Origin: Rhodovarius crocodyli
GTDB taxonomy: Bacteria > Pseudomonadota > Alphaproteobacteria > Acetobacterales > Acetobacteraceae
Assembly (NCBI RefSeq): GCF_004005855.1
Contig: NZ_SACL01000015.1
Coordinates: forward strand, 1-64,000
DNA length: 64,000 bases
Reading direction: 5' to 3'
Shown: piece after piece, positions 6,643 to 15,782 of the stretch
Layout: every line of letters starts with the position of its first letter
How positions within the stretch are numbered: the first letter of the stretch is position 1
The notes under the pieces: model-generated
What the model was told of the DNA's origin: nothing
What the model saw: the letters and a program-made list of their open reading frames with translations, nothing else
Database searches by the model: none
Program-made: the position numbers and the translations under genes

Positions 6643-8862
6643 TCAGAATCGGTTGCGCAACCCGATCAGGAAGGTACGCCCGGGTTCCAGCAGCGGGTTG
6701 GTGTCGCTCTGCCGGTAATTCATGTTCGCGATCGTCGCGGCGCTGCGATAGGACGCATCGAACAGGTTGTTCGCCGACAGCGACAGGGTGGTGTTGCCCA
6801 GCCGCGGAGAGACCAGCCGGTCCAGCCGGAATTCCGCCGACAGGTTCATCACCGCATAGCCCGTGGTCTTGTATTCGCTGGCCGTGTCGATGCGCGTTTT
6901 GCCGGCCGCCCAGTTCAGCGTGCCGGTCAGGGCGATGCCCTGGTCCGCCAGAACATATTGCAGGCCGGCCCGCCCGCCGAAGGGCATGATCTGCGCCACC
7001 GGACGGTGGGTGGTCACATTGTCCGCGCGCAGCACCGTGACATTGCCGAAGAAGTTCAGCGCGGGGTTCAGCTGCCACCGCCAGTCGCCCTCGAAGCCCG
7101 TCATGTGCACCTGGCCGACATTCTGGCGCTGCGTCGCCAGATAGCCGTTGTAGGTGGTGCTGACATTGGCCAGGAAGTTCTCGAAGCGGCTGTGGAACAT
7201 GGTGGCGCGGAAGGTGGCGTTCGGGAAATGCACCCGGAAGCCGCCCTCGAAATTCACCCCGCGCTCAGGCCGCAGGTCGGGGTTCGGGATGGTGTAGGTT
7301 GAGCCTGACAACCCCTGCGAGAACAGCTCCGACGGGACCGGATACCGGAAGGAGTTGTTGATGTTGCCGATGAATTCGATGAGGCGGATCGGGCGGTAGT
7401 TCACGCCGATGGCCCCCGTCACGGCGGTGGCCGTGGTGTCCTGCGCCGCACGGAAGGCCGGCAGCAGGTTGGCCGAGGACAGGCCCGTCAGCGACGGGTT
7501 GGAGTAGACATAATCGAAGCGGCCGGCGGCACTCAGCGTCAGCTCGCGCGTCGCGTCCCATTCGGTGGTGACGAAGGCGCCCGCATTCACCTGGTCCACC
7601 GCAGGGCCCGTCTGCCGGCGGGCGGTGGGCGTGATGCTCAGCAGGTCGCCGGCGCTGTTGTAGCGGTTGACGGCGCTGGAACTGTCGGAGCCCGGGCGCT
7701 GCTCGCTGATCACATCCAGGCCCAGGGTGGTGCGCGTCGGCCCCCAGGGGATCATGCCCGACACCCGCCCGCCCCACATCACCGGGCCCATGACATAGCT
7801 GTTGGAAGTGGTGATCTGGGAGGCCGCGCGGGTGCTGGTGACGAGCTTGGTGTAGAACTCGTTGCGGTAGATGCTGGCCTCGATGCTGCGGAACAGGCCG
7901 TGGTCGAAGGTGCCGCTATAGGCGATGCGGCCTGAATAGAGGTTCAGCACCGCCTCGCGCAGGGTCGCGGCGGGGGCAGCCGGCTGGTTGCTGCCGCGGC
8001 CGTCGGTCACGCTGGTGACGCGCAGGCCCAGCTCCACCCGCTGGTTGGCGCTCGGCGAATAGCCGATGTTGAGGCCGAGGCTGCCCGTCTCGTAGTCGCT
8101 GTTGCGCACGCGGCCGGCCCCTGAGCGGTAGTCGTCGCTGCGGCGCCCGGTGATGCTGACGCGCGCGTCGAAGCCCGAGCCCGCCGCCTCGATGCCGATG
8201 CCGCCATCCACCCGGTTCCCGTTCGTGCCGTACAGGATGAAGCTGTCGCCGCCGGTGATGGAAAAGCCCGGCTGGAAGGCGTTGCCGCGCGGCCGGCGGG
8301 TGACGACGTTGACCAGCCCGCCCAGCGAATCGCTGCCATAGGCGAAGGAGGCGGCCCCGCGGATCACCTCGATCCGCTCGATCTCCTCGGGCGAGAGCAG
8401 CATCAACTGCAAGGTGTTGCGGCCGCGTGCGCGGTCCCCATCGATGTACATCGGCACGCGGAAGTCATTGGTGTTGAAGCCGCGCAGGAAGATGGTGCCG
8501 TTGATGCCGCCGACGCGGTTGATCGACACGCCCGGCACGCTTTCCAGCAGCTCCAGCATGCCCGGCGCGTTGCTGCGCTCGATATCCGCGCGGTCGATCA
8601 CGCTGGCGGAGGTGCTGGGCAGGAGCGGGATGAGCGGCGCGGGCGGCACGGCGCCCAGCGGGCGCAATTCACCCAGCGCGGCGCCGGCGCGCACATTCAC
8701 CTCGTCGATGCGAATGGCGGGGATGGTCTGACCTGGCTCTGTCCGGCTGGGCTCTGTTTGGCTGGGCGTGGCGGTGGCGGGGGTGGTTGCCGTGGTCTGG
8801 GCCAGTGCCGGGGCCGCGGAAAGCGCGGTCATCAGGCAGAGCAAGGTCGGACTGCGTGGCAT
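6643..8862 (-). CDS. TonB-dependent outer membrane receptor
   Basis: A 739-residue protein. The start is the ATG before PRSPTLLCLMTALSAAPALAQ, a clear signal peptide. A Thr/Pro/Glu-rich linker follows, then DEVNVRAG as a possible TonB box region. The plug domain shows ASVIDRADIERSNAPGMLELL, GTIFLRGFNTNDFRV, IERIEVIRGAASFAYGSDS and GGLVNVVTRRP, followed by a roughly 550-residue beta-barrel ending in the typical terminal Phe (LIGLRNRF). It would bring a metal chelate or similar ligand into the periplasm for the divergent ABC importer at 9.0-11.8 kb. A perfect Fur-like palindrome lies 82 bp upstream. The ligand (siderophore, haem, cobamide) cannot be fixed from sequence. Confidence 0.93.
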   Translation of the reverse strand: MPRSPTLLCLMTALSAAPALAQTTATTPATATPSQTEPSRTEPGQTIPAIRIDEVNVRAGAALGELRPLGAVPPAPLIPLLPSTSASVIDRADIERSNAPGMLELLESVPGVSINRVGGINGTIFLRGFNTNDFRVPMYIDGDRARGRNTLQLMLLSPEEIERIEVIRGAASFAYGSDSLGGLVNVVTRRPRGNAFQPGFSITGGDSFILYGTNGNRVDGGIGIEAAGSGFDARVSITGRRSDDYRSGAGRVRNSDYETGSLGLNIGYSPSANQRVELGLRVTSVTDGRGSNQPAAPAATLREAVLNLYSGRIAYSGTFDHGLFRSIEASIYRNEFYTKLVTSTRAASQITTSNSYVMGPVMWGGRVSGMIPWGPTRTTLGLDVISEQRPGSDSSSAVNRYNSAGDLLSITPTARRQTGPAVDQVNAGAFVTTEWDATRELTLSAAGRFDYVYSNPSLTGLSSANLLPAFRAAQDTTATAVTGAIGVNYRPIRLIEFIGNINNSFRYPVPSELFSQGLSGSTYTIPNPDLRPERGVNFEGGFRVHFPNATFRATMFHSRFENFLANVSTTYNGYLATQRQNVGQVHMTGFEGDWRWQLNPALNFFGNVTVLRADNVTTHRPVAQIMPFGGRAGLQYVLADQGIALTGTLNWAAGKTRIDTASEYKTTGYAVMNLSAEFRLDRLVSPRLGNTTLSLSANNLFDASYRSAATIANMNYRQSDTNPLLEPGRTFLIGLRNRF

Positions 8863-8943
8863 GCGGTGTGCCTTCTGAGAGATTTCACGGCACCGCTTGC
8901 GGCAGTGCCGCATCGCGTATATGTCCCATGTCATTCGATGACA

Positions 8944-8960
8944 ATGCGAATCATTCGCAT
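8944..8960. promoter_or_regulatory. Perfect Fur-box-like palindrome
   Basis: ATGCGAATCATTCGCAT is an exact 17-bp palindrome (8-1-8). It matches the GATAATGATAATCATTATC-type Fur pattern at the central AATCATT and the flanking bases. It sits between the divergent receptor (start 8862) and binding protein (start 9003) genes, where one site could control both. A related site stands before the FmdE-like operon. Confidence 0.75.
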
Positions 8961-9002
8961 CAAAACCATGTAACAGCATAAATCCCCGGCAGGGAGACAT
9001 GA

Positions 9003-10079
9003 ATGCCACACAGGCACCGCGGACACCGCCCGGCCGCCCTCCTCCTGGCGGCGTCGCTGGCCGGCGCCTTGCCTGCCGGGGCGGCGGAATTCCTCGATCA
9101 GCGGGGCGTCGCGCACCGGATCGACCGTCCGGTGGAACGCGTCGTCACCCTGCCCATGCCGCTGCCCTCGACCTACATGGCGATCGACGGGACGGAGCGG
9201 CATGTGGTGGGGATGAACCCCAGCTCCGGCGCCGCGCTGCGGGACGGTATCCTGGCGCGCATCTTTCCCCGCGCGCGTGCCATCGCCACCGACATCACGC
9301 GCGGCGCGGGCTTCACGCCGAACATCGAAGCCATCCTCGCGCTCAGGCCCGACGCGGTCTTCCAATGGGCCTCCCAGGGGCCGGAGCTGCTGGAAGTGCT
9401 GGACCGGGTGGGGCTGCGCACCATCGGCATCACCTGCTGCAGCCAGGCCGATTTCGCGGCCTATACCGGCTTCATGGGGGAGTTGTCGGGCAGGCAGCCG
9501 CGCGCGGCCGAACTGCTGCGCCGCCAGGATGCCGTGCGCGCCCGCCTGGCGGCCGCGACCGAAGCCATTCCCGACGCGCGGCGCCCGCGCGTGGCCTATG
9601 TCGGCCGCTACACCGACAGCATGCGCATCGCGGGCCCCGGCACCTACAACGACATGTATCTGCGCCTGGCGGGCGGGCGGAACGCGGCCACCTCGGCGCC
9701 CGCCGCCGTCACGCTGGAACAGGTGCTGGCCTGGGATCCGGAAGTGATCCTGCTGGGCAATTTCGACACCGCCATGCCGGCGGATGTCTATGCCGATCCG
9801 CGTTGGGCGGGGCTCGCCGCCGTGCGCAGCCGGCGCGTCTACCGCATGCCGCTCGGCGGCTATCGGTGGGATCCGCCCAGCCATGAATCGGCGCTGACCT
9901 GGATCTGGCTGGCGGAGCTGCTGCAGCCGGGGGCCTCCGGGTTCGACCTGCGGGCGGAAATGCGGGAGTGGTTCCGCTTCCTCTATGGCCATGAACTGGC
10001 CGAGGACGACATCGACGCCATCCTGTTCGCGGGCCCGAACCAGGGTGCCGCCGGCTATGACAGGTTGCTGCGCCGATGA
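9003..10079 (+). CDS. ABC transporter periplasmic substrate-binding protein (TroA/BtuF-like)
   Basis: A 358-residue protein with a signal peptide of about 28 residues ending PAGAA. The mature part has the two-lobed helical-backbone pattern: DRPVERVVTLPMPLPSTYMAIDG at the start, ALRPDAVFQWASQGPELLEVLDRVGL for the first lobe, and VAYVGRYTDSMRI and LAWDPEVILLGNFDTAM for the second. The ATG is preceded by AGGGAG. It overlaps the permease gene by 4 bp. Such proteins capture chelated iron, haem or cobamides. ITCCSQ is an unusual adjacent cysteine pair. Ligand identity is unknown. Confidence 0.88.
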   Translation: MPHRHRGHRPAALLLAASLAGALPAGAAEFLDQRGVAHRIDRPVERVVTLPMPLPSTYMAIDGTERHVVGMNPSSGAALRDGILARIFPRARAIATDITRGAGFTPNIEAILALRPDAVFQWASQGPELLEVLDRVGLRTIGITCCSQADFAAYTGFMGELSGRQPRAAELLRRQDAVRARLAAATEAIPDARRPRVAYVGRYTDSMRIAGPGTYNDMYLRLAGGRNAATSAPAAVTLEQVLAWDPEVILLGNFDTAMPADVYADPRWAGLAAVRSRRVYRMPLGGYRWDPPSHESALTWIWLAELLQPGASGFDLRAEMREWFRFLYGHELAEDDIDAILFAGPNQGAAGYDRLLRR

Positions 10080-11083
10080 AGGTCTCCGTGCTGTGGAGCG
10101 GGCTGGTGCTGCTGCTGGCGGCGGTGCTGCTCCTCTCTCTGGCGGCGGGGCGCTATCCCGTGCCGATCGGCCATGTGGCGGCGATACTGGCGGCGCCGGT
10201 GTTCGACATCACGCCCTCCTGGTCGCCCGCCGAGGCGCTGGTGGTGCGCACCGTGCGCCTGCCGCGTCTGCTGACGGCGGGGCTGGCGGGGGCGGGGCTG
10301 GCCCTGTGCGGCGCGGTGCTGCAGGGCATCTTCCGCAACCCGCTGGTGGGGCCGCAGACCATCGGCGTTTCCTCCGGCGCGGCGCTCGGGGGTGTCGTGG
10401 CCATCATGTTGCTGGGCTTCGGCTGGCCGGTGGCGGGCGGTGCCTTCCTGGGGGCGGTGCTGGCGCTGCTGGCGGTGCTGGCGATCCATGACGGGCGCGG
10501 CCTGTCGGCGGTGCTGACGCTGGTGCTGGCGGGGGTGGTGGTCAGTGCCTTCTGCGGCGCCATGGTCAGCTTCGCCACCTATGTGGCGGACCCCGAGACC
10601 AAGTTGCCCGGGTTGGTCTTCTGGCTGATGGGCAGCTTCGCCACGGCCACCTGGCCCAAGCTGGGTCTGCTGGCGCTGTGCAGCCTGCCGGCCGGGGCGC
10701 TGATGCTGGCCATGCGCTGGCGCATCAACATCCTCTCGCTGGGTGACGAGGAGGCCCGCAGCCTGGGCGTGCACCCCGCCCGCGACAGGCTGATCCTGTT
10801 CGGGGCCATCTGCGCCCTGGTGGCGGCCCAGGTCTCGGTCAGCGGCGCCATCGGCTGGGTGGGGTTGGTCATTCCCAACCTGTGCCGGATCGCGATGGGC
10901 GCGGATCATCGCCGCCTGCTTCCGGCCTCCGCCCTGTTGGGTGCCAGCTTCCTGATGCTGGCCGACACGCTGGCCCGCAGCGTCACCGCGGCCGAGGTGC
11001 CGGTGGGCATCGTCACCGCCCTGGTGGGCACGCCGGTCTTTGCCTGGCTGCTGCACAGGGCCGCCGGGGGGCGGCAGGCATGA
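10076..11083 (+). CDS. FecCD-family ABC transporter permease
   Basis: A 335-residue inner-membrane protein with about nine to ten membrane segments. FecCD hallmarks are present: VRLPRLLTAGLAGAGLALCGAVLQ near the N-terminus, RNPLVGPQTIGVSSGAALG, and the late GAIGWVGLVIPNLCRIAMGADHR coupling region. It starts within the stop of the binding protein gene (ATGA) and its own stop overlaps the ATPase start, giving a three-gene operon. Imports iron chelates, haem or cobalamin-type ligands. Confidence 0.92.
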   Translation: MKVSVLWSGLVLLLAAVLLLSLAAGRYPVPIGHVAAILAAPVFDITPSWSPAEALVVRTVRLPRLLTAGLAGAGLALCGAVLQGIFRNPLVGPQTIGVSSGAALGGVVAIMLLGFGWPVAGGAFLGAVLALLAVLAIHDGRGLSAVLTLVLAGVVVSAFCGAMVSFATYVADPETKLPGLVFWLMGSFATATWPKLGLLALCSLPAGALMLAMRWRINILSLGDEEARSLGVHPARDRLILFGAICALVAAQVSVSGAIGWVGLVIPNLCRIAMGADHRRLLPASALLGASFLMLADTLARSVTAAEVPVGIVTALVGTPVFAWLLHRAAGGRQA

Positions 11084-11814
11084 TCGCGGCAGAGAATGGG
11101 GGCCATGGCTACCGGCCCGGCCAATGGCTGTTCCGCCACCTGGATTTCCGCGTGGCGCCGGGCGAGGTGATGGCGGTGCTGGGCCCCAACGGGCGCGGCA
11201 AGACCACCCTGCTGCGGGGTCTCTGCGGCACTCTGGCCTGGCGGGAGGGCAGGGTGCGCCTGGGCGGCGCGCTGGGCTATGTGCCCCAGGCCCTGGCCAC
11301 CGAAACCGGCTACACGGCGCTGGAGATGGTGCTGATGGGCCGCAGCCGCTTCCATGGCCGCTTCGGCACGCCTGGCCGTGCCGATGTGGCGCGCGCGGAG
11401 GCCTGCCTGGATGAGGTGGGGCTTGCAGATGTCGCCCGCAGCCGCTTCGACCGGCTCAGCGGGGGGCAGCGCCAGCTGGCGCTGCTGGCGCGCGCCCTGG
11501 CCACGGATTGCGCCGCGCTGGTGCTGGATGAGCCCGCCTCGGCGCTTGATCTCGCCAACCAGGGCGTGATGCTGCGGCTGCTGCGCCGCCTGGCGGCCGA
11601 AAAGGGGTTGGCGATCCTGTTCACCACTCACCATCCCGACCATGCGCTGGCCATCGCCCATCAGGCGCTGTTGATGCTGCCGGCCGGGGAACATCTGCAT
11701 GCCCCCCGCGACGAGGCGCTGAGCGAGGCCAATCTGCAGCGTCTGTACGGGGTGCCGATCCGGCGTGTCGCGTTCGAGGGTGGAGAGACCCTGGTGCCGA
11801 TGCACAGTCTGTAA
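11080..11814 (+). CDS. ABC transporter ATP-binding protein (FecE/BtuD type)
   Basis: A 244-residue ATPase starting at the ATG that overlaps the permease stop. Walker A is GPNGRGKTT, with Arg where many members have Ser/Ala; the signature is LSGGQRQLALLARAL; Walker B is ALVLDEPAS; the H-loop is FTTHHPDHA. It powers the FecCD-type permease upstream. An intrinsic terminator follows 26 bp after the stop, closing the operon. Confidence 0.92.
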   Translation: MIAAENGGHGYRPGQWLFRHLDFRVAPGEVMAVLGPNGRGKTTLLRGLCGTLAWREGRVRLGGALGYVPQALATETGYTALEMVLMGRSRFHGRFGTPGRADVARAEACLDEVGLADVARSRFDRLSGGQRQLALLARALATDCAALVLDEPASALDLANQGVMLRLLRRLAAEKGLAILFTTHHPDHALAIAHQALLMLPAGEHLHAPRDEALSEANLQRLYGVPIRRVAFEGGETLVPMHSL

Positions 11815-11840
11815 GGCGGCCGTGATTGAATCGGCAAAGG

Positions 11841-11859
11841 CGGCAATGTGCCGTTTTTT
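11841..11859 (+). terminator. Intrinsic terminator of the ABC importer operon
   Basis: A short hairpin, CGGCA / TGCCG with a 3-nt loop, followed directly by six T residues (11854-11859). It lies 26 bp after the ATPase stop and about 80 bp before putA, so it should separate the two transcription units. Confidence 0.65.
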
Positions 11860-11940
11860 CCACGCCATTGAGCCGAAAAATGCTGTATAGATGCACCAGA
11901 TCCGCTGCTACCCCGAAGGCTTGGCCCCGAGAGAGCACGC

Positions 11941-14900
11941 ATGACCCGCATCGCCCCCTTCCAGCCCCTCGCTGAGCGTATTGTCCCGCCCTCGCCGCTG
12001 CGCGCCGCCATCACCGCCGCCACCCGCCGGCCGGAGGAGGAGTGCCTGCCGCCCCTGCTGGCGGCGGCGGCCCTGACGCCCGCCCAGGATGCGGCGGCGG
12101 CGGCGCTGGCCTCACGCCTCGTCACCGCCCTGCGCGCCAGGCCGCGCGGTGCAGGGGTAGAGGCGCTGGTGCAGGAGTTCTCCCTCTCAAGCCAGGAGGG
12201 CGTGGCGCTGATGTGCCTGGCAGAGGCCCTGCTGCGCATTCCCGATACCGAAACCCGCGACGCGCTGATCCGTGACAAGATCGGCGATGGCGACTGGTCC
12301 GCGCATCTGGGCCAGTCGCCATCGCTGTTCGTCAATGCGGCGACCTGGGGGCTGGTCGTCACCGGCCGGCTGGTGGGCGCGCATGGTGAGGCGGGTCTGG
12401 GCGCCGCCCTGAAGCGGCTGGTGGCGCGTGCCGGTGAGCCCGTGATCCGGCGCGGCATGGACATGGCCATGCGGCTGATGGGCGAACAATTCGTCATGGG
12501 CCAGACCATCGATGAGGCGCTGGACCGCGCGAAGGAACGCGAGGCGCGCGGTTTCCGCTACTCCTACGACATGCTGGGCGAGGCGGCTGCCACCGCCGCC
12601 GATGCCGCGCGCTATCTGCGGGACTATGAGAACGCGATCCACGCGATCGGCCGCGCCTCGGCTGGGCGGGGCATCCGGCAGGGGCCGGGCATCTCCATCA
12701 AGCTGTCGGCGCTGCACCCACGCTATTCGGTGGCCCAGAAGCCGCGCGTGATGGCAGAGCTGCTGCCGCGCCTGGTGGGCCTGGCCGTGCTGGCGCGGGA
12801 ATACGACATCGGCCTGAACATCGACGCCGAGGAAGCCGACCGGCTGGAACTGTCGCTGGATCTGCTGGAGGCGCTGTGCCGCGAACCGCGGCTGGCGGGT
12901 TGGGACGGGGTGGGCTTCGTCATCCAGGCCTATCAGCGCCGGGCGCCTTTCGTCGTGGACGCGGTGATCGACATGGCCCGCCGGACCGGGCGTCGCATGA
13001 TGCTGCGCCTGGTCAAGGGCGCCTATTGGGACAGCGAGATCAAGCGCGCGCAGGTCGATGGGCTGGAGGGCTTTCCGGTCTTCACCCGCAAGGTTCACAC
13101 CGACGTGTCCTACCTGGCCTGCGCGCGGAAGCTGCTGGCCGCACCCGATGCGGTGTTTCCGCAATTCGCCACCCACAATGCCCGCACCCTGGCGGCCATC
13201 CATGAAATGGCGGGCGAATGGCACCCCGGCCAATACGAGTTCCAATGCCTGCACGGCATGGGGGAGCCGCTCTACGACGAGGTGGTCGGGCAGCTCGGCC
13301 GTCCCTGCCGTGTCTACGCCCCCGTCGGCACGCATGAGACGCTGCTGGCCTATCTGGTGCGGCGCCTGCTGGAAAACGGGGCCAATTCCAGCTTCGTGAA
13401 CCGCATCAACGACCCCGATGTGCCGGTGGCCGCCCTGGCGGCCGACCCGGTGGCCGAGGCGCGGGCCCTGGCAGGCCGCCCGCATGACGCCATTGCCCAG
13501 CCGCGCGACCTGTTCGGCCCGGCGCGTCGCAACTCCGCGGGGATCGACCTGGCCAGCGAGGCGCGGCTGGCGGATCTGGCCGAGGTGCTGACGGTGCCTT
13601 GGGCGTTGCGGGCGGGGCAGGGCGGCACGGCGCGCCCGGTGCTGAACCCGGCCGACCGGCGCGATGTGGTGGGCGAAGTGATCGAAGCCGAGGAGGCCAC
13701 GGTCGAGGCGGCGCTGGCCGCCAGCCGCTGGTCCGCGCCCCCGGCCGAACGTGCCGCCCTGCTGGAAGGCGCCGCCGATCTGATGGAGGCGCGCATGCCG
13801 GCGCTGCTCGGCCCCATCGTGCGGGAGGCGGGCAAGACGCTCCCCAACGCCGTGGGCGAGGTGCGTGAGGCGGTGGATTTCCTGCGCTATTACGCGGGCC
13901 AGGCGCGCGGGTTGGGCGGTCATCGGCCGCTGGGGCCGGTGGTGTGCATCTCGCCCTGGAACTTCCCGCTGGCGATCTTCACGGGCCAGGTGGCGGCGGC
14001 CCTGGCGGCCGGCAACCCGGTGCTGGCCAAGCCGGCCGAGGAGGTGCCGCTGATCGCCTCGCTGGCCGTGGCCTGCCTGCATGATGCCGGCATCCCGCCC
14101 GAGGCGCTGCAGCTGCTGCCCGGGGACGGGCGCGTGGGCGCGCGGCTGGTGGCCGATGCACGCGTGCAGGGGGTGATGTTCACCGGCTCCACCGAGGTCG
14201 CGCGGCTGATCCAGAAGCAGCTCTCGACACGGCTCGGCGCCCATGGCGCGCCGGTGCCGCTGATCGCCGAGACAGGGGGGCAGAACGCGCTGATCGTCGA
14301 CAGCTCCGCCCTGGCCGAGCAGGTGGTGGCCGATGTGCTGGCCTCGGCCTTCGACAGCGCGGGGCAGCGCTGTTCCGCCCTGCGCGTGCTGTGCCTGCAG
14401 GAGGATGTGGCCGACCGGATCCTGGCCATGCTGAAGGGCGCGATGGCGGAACTGGCGATCGGCCGCCCCGACGCGCTGGAAACCGATATCGGCCCCGTCA
14501 TCACCGATGAGGCGCGCGACAGCATCCTCGCCCATGTCGAGGCCATGCGCGCAGCCGGCCACCCGGTGCATGCGGCCCCCCTGCCGGAGGCCGCGCGCCA
14601 TGGCAGCTTCGTCGCCCCCACCGTGATCGAGATCGACCACATGCGCGCCCTGACGCGCGAGGTGTTCGGCCCGGTGCTGCACGTGCTGCGCTTCCGGCGT
14701 GAGGGGCTGGATGCGCTGCTGCGCGACATCGCGGCCACCGGCTACGCGTTGACCTTCGGCGTCCATTCCCGGCTGGACGAGACCATCGAACGCCTGTGCT
14801 CGCGTGCGCCGGCCGGCAACATCTACGTCAACCGCAACCTGATCGGCGCGGTGGTGGGTGTGCAGCCCTTCGGCGGGCACGGGCTGTCCGGCACCGGGCC

Positions 14901-15324
14901 CAAGGCGGGCGGGCCGCTGTATCTGCGCCGCCTGCTGGCGGACCCGATGACGGCGCCCGTGACGACGGGCCTGTTGCCCGGCCCGGTGGGGGAGGAGAAC
15001 CGCTATGAGCTGCACCCGCGCGGCACGGTGCTGTGCGCCGGTTCCTCGCCTGAGGACCTCAGGGCGCAGCGGGAGGTCTGCCGGGCCACCGGCAATATCG
15101 CCCGCGCGGGCGACGACCCCACCGGCTGCGCCGCCGTGCTGTTCGCGGGCGATGAGGCGGCGCTGCTGGCCATGCTGGCGCGGGTGGCCGCGCTGGATGG
15201 GCCGATCCTGCCGGTCATCGTCGCGCGCGACGGGGTCTATCCGACGGAGATGCTGGTGCAGGAGCGATCCATCAGCATCAACACCGCCGCCGCCGGCGGC
15301 AATGCCAGCCTGATGAGCCTGTGA
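11941..15324 (+). CDS. putA: Bifunctional proline dehydrogenase / glutamate-semialdehyde dehydrogenase
   Basis: A 1127-residue PutA that oxidises proline to P5C (FAD) and then to glutamate (NAD+). The proline dehydrogenase barrel runs from about residue 170 to 480 (ISIKLSALHPRY, NIDAEEADRLELSLD, RLVKGAYWDSEIKRAQ, LLAYLVRRLLENGANSSFVN). The aldehyde dehydrogenase domain spans about 530-1010, with SPWNFPLAIFTGQ, FTGSTEVARLI and the catalytic Cys in SAGQRCSALR; a C-terminal extension follows. It lacks the N-terminal ribbon-helix-helix DNA-binding domain of enteric PutA, so it is not its own repressor; the overlapping Lrp-type gene is the likely regulator. Confidence 0.96.
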   Translation: MTRIAPFQPLAERIVPPSPLRAAITAATRRPEEECLPPLLAAAALTPAQDAAAAALASRLVTALRARPRGAGVEALVQEFSLSSQEGVALMCLAEALLRIPDTETRDALIRDKIGDGDWSAHLGQSPSLFVNAATWGLVVTGRLVGAHGEAGLGAALKRLVARAGEPVIRRGMDMAMRLMGEQFVMGQTIDEALDRAKEREARGFRYSYDMLGEAAATAADAARYLRDYENAIHAIGRASAGRGIRQGPGISIKLSALHPRYSVAQKPRVMAELLPRLVGLAVLAREYDIGLNIDAEEADRLELSLDLLEALCREPRLAGWDGVGFVIQAYQRRAPFVVDAVIDMARRTGRRMMLRLVKGAYWDSEIKRAQVDGLEGFPVFTRKVHTDVSYLACARKLLAAPDAVFPQFATHNARTLAAIHEMAGEWHPGQYEFQCLHGMGEPLYDEVVGQLGRPCRVYAPVGTHETLLAYLVRRLLENGANSSFVNRINDPDVPVAALAADPVAEARALAGRPHDAIAQPRDLFGPARRNSAGIDLASEARLADLAEVLTVPWALRAGQGGTARPVLNPADRRDVVGEVIEAEEATVEAALAASRWSAPPAERAALLEGAADLMEARMPALLGPIVREAGKTLPNAVGEVREAVDFLRYYAGQARGLGGHRPLGPVVCISPWNFPLAIFTGQVAAALAAGNPVLAKPAEEVPLIASLAVACLHDAGIPPEALQLLPGDGRVGARLVADARVQGVMFTGSTEVARLIQKQLSTRLGAHGAPVPLIAETGGQNALIVDSSALAEQVVADVLASAFDSAGQRCSALRVLCLQEDVADRILAMLKGAMAELAIGRPDALETDIGPVITDEARDSILAHVEAMRAAGHPVHAAPLPEAARHGSFVAPTVIEIDHMRALTREVFGPVLHVLRFRREGLDALLRDIAATGYALTFGVHSRLDETIERLCSRAPAGNIYVNRNLIGAVVGVQPFGGHGLSGTGPKAGGPLYLRRLLADPMTAPVTTGLLPGPVGEENRYELHPRGTVLCAGSSPEDLRAQREVCRATGNIARAGDDPTGCAAVLFAGDEAALLAMLARVAALDGPILPVIVARDGVYPTEMLVQERSISINTAAAGGNASLMSL

Positions 15325-15782
15325 TGGACCTCGACCGCACCGACCGCATGATCCTGGGCATCCTCCAGCGTGAGGGCCGGATCACGAACCTGGAGCTGGC
15401 CGAGCGCATCGGCCTGTCGCCCACCGCCGCCAGCGAGCGCACGCGCCGCTTGCAGAAGGACGGCTACGTCACCGGCTATGGCGCGCGGCTGGACTCGGCG
15501 CGGCTGGGCTTCGGCCTGCTGGTGTTCGTGGAGGTGCTGCTGGACAAGACGACGCCCGACATCTTCGACCATTTCGCCGCCGCCGTGCGCCGCGCGCCGG
15601 AGGTGCTGGAATGCCACATGGTGGCCGGCGGCTTCGACTATCTGCTGAAGGCGCGGATGAAGGACATGGCGGCCTACCGGCATTTCCTGGGCCATGCGCT
15701 GCTGGCCCTGCCCGGGGTGAAGGAAACCCGGACCTATGCCGTGATGGAGGAAGTGAAGACAGAAGGGCCGCTACCCTTGTAG
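15324..15782 (+). CDS. Lrp/AsnC-family regulator, probable PutR-type
   Basis: A 152-residue protein. The N-terminal HTH is LDRTDRMILGILQREGRITNLELAERIGLSPTAA in outline, followed by the RAM ligand-binding domain (VLECHMVAGGFDYLLKARMKDMAAY, LPGVKETRTYAVMEEVK). The ATG at 15324 overlaps the putA stop; an in-frame GTG lies one codon earlier. In many alphaproteobacteria a divergent Lrp-type PutR activates putA in response to proline; here it follows putA on the same strand. The proline link is inferred from position. Confidence 0.88.
   Translation: MDLDRTDRMILGILQREGRITNLELAERIGLSPTAASERTRRLQKDGYVTGYGARLDSARLGFGLLVFVEVLLDKTTPDIFDHFAAAVRRAPEVLECHMVAGGFDYLLKARMKDMAAYRHFLGHALLALPGVKETRTYAVMEEVKTEGPLPL

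Noticed and set aside
11868-11891. TTGAGC and TATAGA considered as a -35/-10 promoter for putA
   Set aside because: The spacing is about 12 bp, too short for a sigma70 promoter; only the TATAGA might be real.
12512-14053. Short open frames within putA in other phases
   Set aside because: Arg/Pro/Ala-rich shadows without start context or motifs.
12187-15015. A 942-codon open frame on the strand opposite putA
   Set aside because: Its His/Gln/Arg-rich translation is the antisense shadow of a highly biased GC-rich gene, and putA on the plus strand has full domain and active-site motifs.
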